From: Pisolithus tinctorius | Lineage: Eukaryota; Basidiomycota; Agaricomycetes; Boletales; Pisolithaceae | Assembly: GCA_024663395.1 (NCBI GenBank) | Contig: JANFAH010000020.1 | Span: 124,001 to 188,000 of the forward strand | Direction: 5' to 3' | Length of the DNA stretch: 64,000 bases | In this document: positions 55,161-64,000 of the stretch, one piece after another | Layout of the letters: the number at the start of each line of letters is the position of its first letter | How positions within the stretch are numbered: position 1 is the stretch's first letter | Notes under the pieces: generated by a model | Seen by the model: only the letters and a program-made list of their open reading frames with translations | What the model was told of the DNA's origin: nothing | Databases searched by the model: none | Translations under genes and position numbers: made by a program

Positions 55161-58060
55161 ATGCGGCCCTAAACATTTGCGTTACCATAGCGTCCTCGGC
55201 GTGGTATTGACTACACCAGGGCTTATGGGTGCAGGATTACAATCAACATAAGTACAAACTGGACGGATGGCTTACATGGCTAGACGAATGTTCTGGTCAA
55301 CAGGATTGCAGTAAGTCGTGCATTCATACTCATATTTGTGTCGAACCTGATATGACCAGCTGGGCGATTATGGTGACTATTCCAATGGTAATTCAAATGC
55401 ACTGGCAATATATTTGAGGATATGCGGACCCATGTCAATGATCCCACGAGCTCCGTTTATTTCCCCGTGGTCTCCCGCGTAGCCGTTGGAGAGCAGGGGG
55501 ACTAATTTTGTAACATACAGTCACAATGGCAAACTCGTTTTTCCGCGTCAACCAAAAGGCCTCTCACTTCCCACTAACGAATGTTTGGTGCTGCTGCTGA
55601 AATCCTTGTCTACTCGTGCTGCAGGCAAACATTTGGTGATAACGGTCATACAGTGCTCAGGGCTTCTACGAAGATGATGATGATGGAGAACAAGGAGATT
55701 CAGGGGATGGTGAGTTTTCCGCAATGATCGTGTGCTGCTCACTTTTTGACCTTGAGTATCGGACCCAGCCTCAGATAGTGGGAACCACCCCACAGAGCCA
55801 CAAGTTTTAACTCTACTATATACCACTGCAAGCCCGCAAGTTTGGCAAAGAAAACCGTTTTTTGAAGACAGAAGGAAACGATTCCGTAGTATTCGGTATG
55901 CCCGTGGGATGACTATGTGTGCTGTTGCTGATGCTGTGTTTCGGGACGTAGGGAGCACTTTTACTCGCTCATGAATATGGTACCCTCTCTTATCATGCTT
56001 GGGGTTTGTCTATGTCGATCACACTATCTGTCAGGATCAATCCAGGGGACCTGCCGCCGGTCACGAGTCTGTGGTGTGTTGGGCAACTATGTGAAACACG
56101 CATATGTTCGCTTACGATGGCAACAGAATAGACAGAAGACTGATAGAGCGGTCAAATTTTTCTCAGACATGTTTGGTCTCCCGTGCCTGAGAAATTACGT
56201 GCGTACTCATCTTTTCATTGTTTCGTCCCACTCATACCCACCGTTGAACGAAGGTCGGAAAAATAACATTCTTCGAGAGGCTCCCCTGGATGATGAAAAC
56301 TGATCCACGCAATGAAGATTCTGTAGGCAATTTGGAAGGTTGGCCCGTCACACCATGCATTTTTGCCTGCAAACTTACATTACTGCGTAAGCGCATGAAG
56401 ACCTGCGCCTTGAAGTTGTGTTACCTCTTTTGGGCGAGCGGTGCCGAACTCTTCGTGCAGAGCGTGATGCACCTCATTGGAATGCTGACGAAAGGCAGAA
56501 AGTGGCGCGCGAGATGGAGTCTATCTCACAAACTCTGGGACTTGGCGTAGGTGTTCCATCGGCAAAAACTAGTAGGCGCTATTTCTAATCACAAACAGCT
56601 ACTCAAATACATAGGGCTTACCTTCAAGGATACATGGGCTGACGTACGGTGGAAAGCCTCATGCGCGTGAGTACTTTTATTCTTTCCTTTTGCCACCCTT
56701 CAATGCTTCCTGGCTCCAGATTGACCGGTAATGTCTATCATGGGCCAGGTCCAGGCAGAAGCATGGAATATGACAGGTCGGCATTATATCTTTCAACTTT
56801 GAGCAATCCACGCCTTGAATGCTATGTGTAGGCATTTCAACACTCCTTCCGTGGTACAAGAGGTAGAGACGCTCCAAGCAAAACTTAGCACAACAGAGGA
56901 TGAAGACGAACGGCGAGCCCTGGAGGAGGACGTCACAGGAAAGGCAAGGACTGCATCAACTTGTCTCCTTTCGACACTGATGGTCCATTTGTTAATAGAT
57001 CTTGTGGCTCTGTTGGTGTGGGATCTGCGCAGAAGTGGACGAACTATTACCAAAGGCATGCCAACTTTCTCGTCCCCATAGCTCTCATTTGACATAGTTC
57101 AGGTTTTGGATTACATTCGAAGGGGGATAAACGCCAGCGTAAGTGCTGTCACACGTTCGAACGTGATCACGCCACCGCCGTCAGCAGGGATTAGATGAAA
57201 TTTACGAGACTATGGCTTCGTTAACGGACCCAGGTGACGATCAAGCTCACTTGCAACGGTAGGCGACATCATTTGGCGGATCGCGCGATACGAATCGCTG
57301 AGTATGCATTGTTGTAGGATCATGTTCGATGCGGGAGCGGGCACGTCGAAACATCAGTTGTTGCTTGACGCTCGGGCTGCTGAGCAAGTCAAGTGGTCAG
57401 GTATAACTACTGCGAGGGACACCACCAACACTGACACCCAAGGTCCGAGTACAAGCTCTGAAACTCCCTCCACATCTTTGGTTTAGCAAACACGGCTTTT
57501 GCCAAGTATGTCCTTAGCCTTTGTCTGGACACATTCACACCATTGACGACGATGGTGAAGTTCATTGGAATGCTGTAAGCATGTAGTCGACATGTATCAA
57601 GTGTTTCCTGTCTTAGCTTGTAGTAGTAGATCTAGGTACAAGATGTATCCTTTGTATACGCATCTGCAGAACAAATGCGTGTTAAGAATGGGGAGTCTAC
57701 TATATCAACGACCCTACCTGCCCGGTTGGTACTCTTCAGCAGGCACTGGCACGAGGATTGGATAGTTTGAAGTGATTGCACGCGCACTGGTCGCCTCAGC
57801 AATTTTGTGCCGGCCACAATACACTCAGGTGAGGCGGCGAGCTGCAAATATGGGTTCAGTTCGCCTCGATATCCCCTCGAGAGCAGTTGTCCATACAACT
57901 GGCTCAAGATATCATTTATGCTTCGGTTGCCTGGAAAGTCGCCAAGAGCGTGATAGAGATAAAGGAGGCAATCCACTCCGTCGCAGAGGTTCTCGAGGAG
58001 CCTGCGTTTCTCGCTATTTTCCTTAGCTCAGCGATCGCATTTCCGCTCGTATAACACACC
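55161..58060 (+). repeat. HET downstream block, copy C
   Basis: Third copy, with the linker (57,830-58,060) fused to it and the roughly 400-base extra piece of interval B absent. It keeps TEDEDERRALEEDVTGKA and FDAGAGTSKHQLLLDARAAE. Confidence 0.6.
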
Positions 58061-59960
58061 GCTCCATCTGACACTCTTCTACACCCCATCACGGTCGTTC
58101 ACCTTTACTTTGAGGTTCGATCCGAGTGCTTTTGACGCGCAAGATATGCAATATATGCTCTACCACCTCGTTCTTGCGTTTGAGCAACTCCTCGTCTGGC
58201 TGTAGAAGTCAATATGATGACTGCGAACGAGCATGCGCTCATGCAGGAACTCCCCTCTGTCGTCAAAATCAACAGTTTAGCGGAACCGGAGAACCCCGCT
58301 CGTTAATCTTACGTTTACAATCTAGGCTGCTGGCATGCCGCGCCCTCACTCATCCAGACAACGTCGTCGTTGAATGCGACAGAAGAGTGGTATATACTTA
58401 TTCTGGACTCGACGCCGCTTCCAATCATTTCGCGCGATACTTGTTTTATCTGCTTCATCCCCGGTGACATTGTACCCATTTTCTGACGCAGTTTCCAACG
58501 GCCATCGTTGTCCTTTATGCGATCCTAAAACCGGCACGGTGTATCTTGCTGCCGACATTGACATGCCTACCATACTCTTCCACCAAATCGGCGATATGAC
58601 TAACTCCTCGTTATTCCTGACAGTTACGTCGCTGGAGAAGAAGTTGCGTACGATGAGCCGGGGACAGACCATTGTTACGATAGACACCGTGACGGAGAGA
58701 TGGTGTCATTTAGGCAGTACATGGCAGCCTGACCTCTTCCCCCATAGGAAATCCGGAAGCACTCTAGCTTACCTAGCTCTTCCAAGTGGATTGACTGCTC
58801 CCCCAAAGAAATGCATGACATCACATTCAAATTTGGTGCACTGGATCGTCGAAGCTGCACCCGCTTTTGGTCGTACGATGGAAACAGCTCCTGGTAGGAT
58901 GGTCTTCGTCTCTTCCATTGTTAGCGATCAGTGATACCCTATCCAGGCGCACGAATTTTTCTGGGACGGTTCTATCAAGGAAATCTTCCTCGCGCATTAC
59001 GTAGGCAGATCGGTTTGTATAGCTATGATACCTGAAATCGTTTCGCACATACGCGACGCCCTCGAGGCAAACTCAGTTACCCTTTCGCCGACGCAAGGTA
59101 TGCAGCTGCACCCTGCGGGTTACCCATTCTTGAAATTGGTTGTGCTTGCGGATGAAACCTTGACGCGGTCCGTACAAGAGACTGTGTCTCATCTTGTATA
59201 GTTTGTCCCTTTTACAAGTGGCATACACAGAATGGCTTGGTGATGGACGAACGCTACTTAACGCTTTTGGTCCCAGCGGGTCCGCCTGCGGTTTTAGGGT
59301 GGAAATTCCTGTGCGCTCGTCAGCGTCAAACAAGACCCCTGTGACGTTCAGTATTGGAGGGCGGACACGACTTTACGTTCTAGATTGCAAGATGAGGTTT
59401 GTGCCGGTTGGCTGCGTAGGGGAGATCTTCGTTTCCAGTCCAACTGTGGGCTTAGGCTACCTTGGAGACCCAGAGGCTACCGCGCAGTCGTTCATGGTAG
59501 ACCTCTTCAGGAAAGGGTTTAGGATGTACTGAACTGGCCGGTGAACTTAACCCCTTCCGCCTATTCTCATGTTCGAATGCCGGTTTTTCCAGTGTCAATC
59601 ATGATGTAGGCGACATCGAGGCTGCTCTCCATGCGGCCGAAAGCGAGAGATCGATAGCAGCGGAGCTTGTCACACACAATGACGAGCCGCGTATTGCTTC
59701 ATTTATTTCCCCACGCTTCGTCAACGGCCCACACAGTTTCACGCTTCAGTTCGAGGACGATGTAAAGGCTGAGATCTTTCGCTTGATGGCTTTCATTTAG
59801 TCGAGACTATCGAAGTTCTGTTACCCTGAGCTGTGGGTCCCAGTGGATGTGCTGCCATGCACGCTCACTGGAAAGCTGAACCCTAAATATTTGCAGCAAT
59901 TTTTCCATAGGCTGCCACCATCTATGCAGAGCGAGCGAGCGATGTTTGCCGCAGCATAGC
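58061..59960 (+). pseudogene. NRPS-type adenylation domain relic (copy 3, most complete)
   Basis: Runs from ALTHPDNVVVECDRRVVYTY through KSGSTLAYLALPSGLTAPPK, an altered form of the usual T-S-G-S-T-G-x-P-K core, SNLVHWIVEAAPAFGR, FWDGSIKEIFLAH, then FGPSGSACGFRVEIPV, GGRTRLYVLD and PVGCVGEIFVSSPTVGLGYLGD, and the end DVLPCTLTGKLNPKYLQQFFHRL. The phosphate-binding loop is wrecked, with stops near 58,932, 59,199, 59,530 and 59,797, so it is a pseudogene. The type is multidomain-NRPS-like rather than the reductase type at 5,472. No condensation, carrier or terminal domain is recognised after it. Confidence 0.78.
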
Positions 59961-60339
59961 ACAGCAGGCCACCAGACCAACAACGACCGAAACAAACTGT
60001 GGGTTCCGCCGCTAAGTAGCTTGTACCACTGCTAAAATCCTTCTGAAGTTTCTTTTCTGACACCTACTTTCCTTCCAAGGACTGACCGGAACTCAAGCGC
60101 TCAGGACGGGGATATCGAAGGAAGGTCTCATGTAACACTTATACTTCTGGGCCCGGTAGTTGGCCGTTCTTCTTTTCGGGATAGACTCGATTACGATTAC
60201 GACGCCGCTCTGTCTACACACACGCATAAGCCCTTGTCAAACAACGGTATTAGTCAGGGAACCTCGCCTTCTCATGCCCCCGAAGAGCGTTCATCTAATA
60301 CTTGTGGTATCAGCTTGACATCCAAGAATTGCACGTCAG

Positions 60340-60870
60340 AAGACTCACCCGGGTGAACGTAGCGTTGCATTTGGGACGAGCATCGGTGGTCACTGACTCA
60401 GGCCCAACTCCGCGGGTCCAAACGCTACAGCGAGCGACTCACAACTGAGGTGGAGAATGTAATTTCGTCGTGCGTTGGTGTCGACTGAGATCCGGTCCCC
60501 TTGAAAAGGCCTTTCCGCATCCACCTGCAAACTGAGAGAGTATGCATCGTTACGATCGCACCTATACGGGGTTTCTAGGCGGTGAACTGGAGGAAGATAC
60601 AAGAAATTCTTGCTTTGGCTTCGGTTGAAGGTCGGGCAGTGGTTTCACTAACATGATACTCGGGTAAGTAGTTGGGATATGCAAAGCGGTAATCCTAGCG
60701 CCTTCCTGATTGTTCCCCAGGTCATTTCCTGGGAAGGTTGTCCGATTGACTCATGTGTGCCAAGCACTCGCAGTATTCGACATCTCCATTGTCCAAGATG
60801 AATTCGGTAGGAGAAACTATCTGGTACGTTATACCCCCTATTCTCGCCATATCGGTGCATATTCGCATAA
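60340..60870 (+). pseudogene. P450 3'-end relic (copy 3)
   Basis: Keeps GCACCTATACGG, CTTGCTTTGGCTTCGGTTGA (the haem loop again stopped by TGA), GGTAAGTAGTTGGGA, and ATTCGGTAGGAGAAACTATCTGG. Like copy 1, it has the TGA after the GFG of the haem loop, so these two share a mutation absent from the parent gene. Confidence 0.7.
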
Positions 60871-61226
60871 TTGACTCACTGGATATGATACCCATCACTA
60901 GTTCTGGCAACGTGGTCGTGTTGCAAGCACAGCTCCCCATCTCGGAATCGTAGCGTGTGGAGTCGCCAATCCCAGACGCTGCTTGACTACTGAGCAATGA
61001 ACGACGATCTGTGCTAAGGCCCGACACCAACCCACCCCAAGACGAAACCAGCCAGGTGCCCCCCAAGTTTGTAACTTGCTCCCCGTTGTCCCAGTCAAAC
61101 AGGAACGGGCCGGGTGACAACTTGCGGTTTGTCATGCGCTCAATGCCGACTCATAAGCAATACGTTTCAGCAGCTTTCCGTCTTCCACACCACTTCACAA
61201 GTCACAGACTCTGATACTACACTCAT

Positions 61227-62110
61227 TCAAGCTAACGTAGCAGCCTTTAGCGCATTGTCTACAACCCTAAGAAGTGCTTCCTTACCTTCCGTCGCTAATC
61301 CCACTCTCAACAAGCCTTCCTCTACCCCATACTCCGCCGCAAATTCCAGCTCCCAATAGTGACCCAACAATGTGTAAGGATAGATCAACGCGAACGCCGT
61401 GCCGTAACTCGGACCTTTCGCGACGTCTAGTGCATCGTAGAATGTGCGGGACGCCTCCAAACTCGTGAAACGTGAGCGAAAGCAGGCCGCCATACCCTCT
61501 ATTCTCGTGGTCTAGTTCGCAGTAGGCAGACGCCGGCGACAGAGATTATAGTTCTCCGGAGTTATGTACTTGGGATATCACACTTGCTTGATAACTGCGT
61601 CCTTCACTTTCGGATGCTCCACCCTCAATACAGTGCACGCGGAAAAATTCACAGACGCACCTAGTGTTTGCGTTTACGCGGGATATTCACGGTAAATAGT
61701 AGAGGTTTCGATGAACATTCCGTGTAGAGAGAGCAGGTATGGTAGGCATGGAAGGATTCTCGGCTACCTTTCTTGCGAGCATAGGGTCTAGGCCATCAAT
61801 GTCACAATTACGACCGTGTCCGTAGAATATGGCATTTTCCTCGAAAATTTTGAGTGTCTGTGTATAGAGAGCTAGGAAGAAGTAGTTATTATGGCAGTCC
61901 ACGACATCTCATACACAAAGACATGCTTACCCAGATACAATGCTTTTCCCTAAAGGGCGCGATGCGAGTAAGAGCTGGTGCACATTCCACAATGCCGGTA
62001 TTCTGCACGGGAAAAGGAATACATCATCCACAAAAATCCGGCAGCCGCACAGATTCAAAATCTAGTGTCAGATATAGCTGCGAGCGCATGGAAGCATTAA
62101 TACCGAGACT
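61227..62110 (-). pseudogene. cystathionine gamma-synthase-like relic (copy 3)
   Basis: Alone among the three copies it keeps the genuine C-terminus: FTSLEASRTFYDALDVAKG continues in frame as PSYGTAFALIYPYTLLGHYW, then EFAAEYGVEEGLLRVGL, to a stop at 61,227. But two internal blocks are gone: about 360 bases near 61,675, including the PLP-lysine region, and about 500 bases near 62,037. The C-terminal sequence is what identifies the family best. Confidence 0.78.
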
Positions 62111-62112
62111 AC

Positions 62113-63504
62113 AAAGTCACGTGTTCTTCAAGACCAAGAAGACTTGGAGGATTACATAATGCCATTTTGGTAATAATCCCCGAGCTTCATTATTCGACTC
62201 CGCAGGTTCCGGCGTTTTCAAGTCTGCGGAACTCATGCATGGAAGGGTTGGCGGAAACGTGTTGAAGGACGGCGTGGTGATGTATCGGCATATCTACCTA
62301 CGGTACACTCATCCAATCCCAGAGATAGGACGTGATACAGCAGACTAGCGACATCGCCACCGACGAACGTCTCGTCTATCGATGCCCGGCGCATGGGCAA
62401 CTTGCCGGAATTCGATACTGGCCCCTAGCGTCTGCATGTTGCGAAGATATCTCGATGAAGTACTAACGTCAGGTGAGTGGACATGTTCTGGCGGGGTACA
62501 AGTGGATTTTCGAATAGCTGACCCTGAACTCAGCGCACACACCGATAGCGCAATGCTTTTTTCCTATTCTTGCATTCGGCGGACAGAATGTCCCGTGATC
62601 TTCGATATCACGTCGATCGTGGTGGTCTGCCCTTCACTGCGAATGTATTTAATGGGTGAACGCGTGTGGGGTTGAACTCATTGTTTGAGATAAGTCATGT
62701 GGAAGTCGCAGACTCTGGAACCCTCAATATTGTGATCATTTGGGAAGGCCGCCAATCCATTATCTCCAGCACGCAAAGACAGCCCACCCTTTTACCGTTC
62801 TCCAAGCTTCACGTGGAGGTGGCATTCTAGCGCTGTTTAAAAGTGCGCATTATTATGGAATGCCTGGGGACCTGCTCCAAGTCCCGGGCATTTAGGATGG
62901 CCTATGTATGCAGCAGCACTGAGGCCACCCCGCACTTTTCCTTACAACGGACCATCTGTACCATGTATCCGTGCATAAAAAACTGTGGCACTTCCCTGCT
63001 CTCTAATCGCCAGTTATATGGTCAGCACATCCATCTATGTACTGAATCTAGCAAGAGACATCCTTTGCGTGAATAATGATCGCCTGCATAGTTCATCTGC
63101 CTTTACGGGTGTGGTGGTGGACGGTTGGGTCAGCCTCGCTACGTACATACCATAACTGCAACTGCAGGGGGGAATGGCCTGTAATGTACTATTAACGGAG
63201 ACCCTGGAAGGTCTTCTTGCCTCATGTTCTTGATAAGCTCTCGTAGACCGAATAACGAACAAATAATATGTACCAGTCGAAAATGCCTGTTCCACGTGTA
63301 TCCCGAATATATAAGTTACCCCGCAAAACACCTGTGTCCCTCCTTAAGACCTGTGACCGGCAACCACCATCTGTCTTGCGTGTGCCTTTCGTCCCACACT
63401 CAAAGCTCACCACTTGAAAGAATACCCTGCGGGATTGGACACCTAATAAAGTTTTGTGCGATTCCTTGCTGAAATATTGAACCTTGCATTGACTTCTGAG
63501 GAAG
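62113..63504 (+). repeat. HET upstream block, copy D
   Basis: Fourth copy. Same joint to the PLP-enzyme relic (ACAAAGTCACGTGTTCTTCA) as copy C, proving both intervals came from one ancestor. Confidence 0.7.
63293..63315 (+). promoter_or_regulatory. CACGTG + TATA promoter of HET copy D
   Basis: CACGTG near 63,293 and TATATAAG at 63,308-63,315, 190 bases before the ATG at 63,505. Confidence 0.55.
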
Positions 63505-64000
63505 ATGAAGTTACTAGACTGTGGAAGCTGTTCTCGACCGGGAAAAGGATATCCAAATGACTGACCCCAAACGTGAAATCCTGAAGGAACTTGATGACAA
63601 AGATACTCGTTATGCCATACTGTCCCATCGCTGGGGCGTCGAGGTCGGTTACGAAGAGATGACTGGGCTGATGAAGATGGGGGAAGAACAGAGGGAAGAG
63701 GTCAGAGAGCGCTACGGCTACCAAAAGATCATCAAGAGCTGTGAGCAAGCGAAGAAGGACGGCTACGAGTGGTTGTGGGTAGATACCTGCTGCATCGACA
63801 AGCGGAGCAGTTCAGAACTTTCGGAGGCCATCAATTCGATGTATCGGTGGTACCGAAATGCACAGGTGTGCTATGCGTACCTCAATGACGTTGACAAGGA
63901 GGTCTTTCCTGTCAAGCAAGATGGCAAGAAGTTTGACAAGTCCAATGGCTGGCCGGAGTGGTTTGTGCGGGGACTGGACGCTACAGGAACTCATCGCCCC
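63505..64000 (+). pseudogene. HET-domain gene, copy D (cut by window end)
   Basis: Starts MKLLD like the others, but an extra T after codon 5 (AGACTGTGG versus AGACGTGG in copy B) shifts the frame at once. The ancestral frame stays open from about 63,525, with an inner Met (MTDPKREIL) near 63,557 and YAILSHRWG, WLWVDTCCIDK and INSMYRWY intact. Near 63,970 a second extra base (GGGGACTGG versus GGGGCTGG) breaks the RGWTLQEL motif. The rest is outside the window. Confidence 0.85.

Noticed and set aside
31000..64000. Possible CRISPR-like or satellite array because of many repeats
   Set aside because: Repeat units are kilobase-long segmental duplications of genes, not short regularly spaced repeats.

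Overview
The window reads as nuclear DNA of an agaricomycete (mushroom-forming basidiomycete). Almost every gene is cut by short introns of about 50-60 nt. The gene families also fit: an adenylate-forming reductase, a GH79 glycosidase, DUF8212-type HET proteins and a basidiomycete-style hAT transposase. I see no bacterial operons, phage or CRISPR. Species cannot be named from the sequence alone; the family calls are from recognisable motifs, not searches.

Positions 1-31,100 are mostly ordinary single-copy genes. In order: a decayed hAT transposase; a tiny spliced ORF; a beta-carbonic anhydrase; a PD-(D/E)XK-like hypothetical protein; a decayed duplicate of an adenylation-domain start; a complete adenylate-forming reductase (A-T-R, 13 exons) followed by an Sfp-type phosphopantetheinyl transferase relative with eroded catalytic motifs; an amino-acid/GABA permease (minus); a MYND zinc-finger gene whose four exons are too short to stand out as open reading frames; a peroxisomal acyl-CoA oxidase (minus) divergent from a secreted GH79 enzyme; a La RNA-binding protein (minus); a cytochrome P450; and an aromatic amino acid ammonia-lyase (PAL family).

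Positions 31,100-64,000 are a very different landscape: a nested array of segmental duplications. Four copies of a HET-domain (heterokaryon incompatibility) gene start at 37,787, 44,288, 53,337 and 63,505. Each lies behind the same roughly 1.3 kb upstream block ending in a CACGTG + TATATAAG promoter, and the first three are followed by the same roughly 2.7 kb downstream block. Three relic sets lie between and in front of them, made of an NRPS-type adenylation domain, the 3' end of the P450 gene, and an STR2-like cystathionine gamma-synthase on the opposite strand. One inter-HET interval carries an inverted remnant instead. Every HET copy carries its own frameshifts; the third (53,424-55,160) is the best preserved and keeps the whole HET core open.

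The functional themes are specialised metabolism (adenylate-forming reductase, PAL, P450, NRPS and PLP-enzyme relics), peroxisomal lipid oxidation, and non-self recognition (HET, with a WD40 relic nearby). The array looks like birth-and-death evolution of allorecognition genes that dragged pieces of a neighbouring biosynthetic locus with them.
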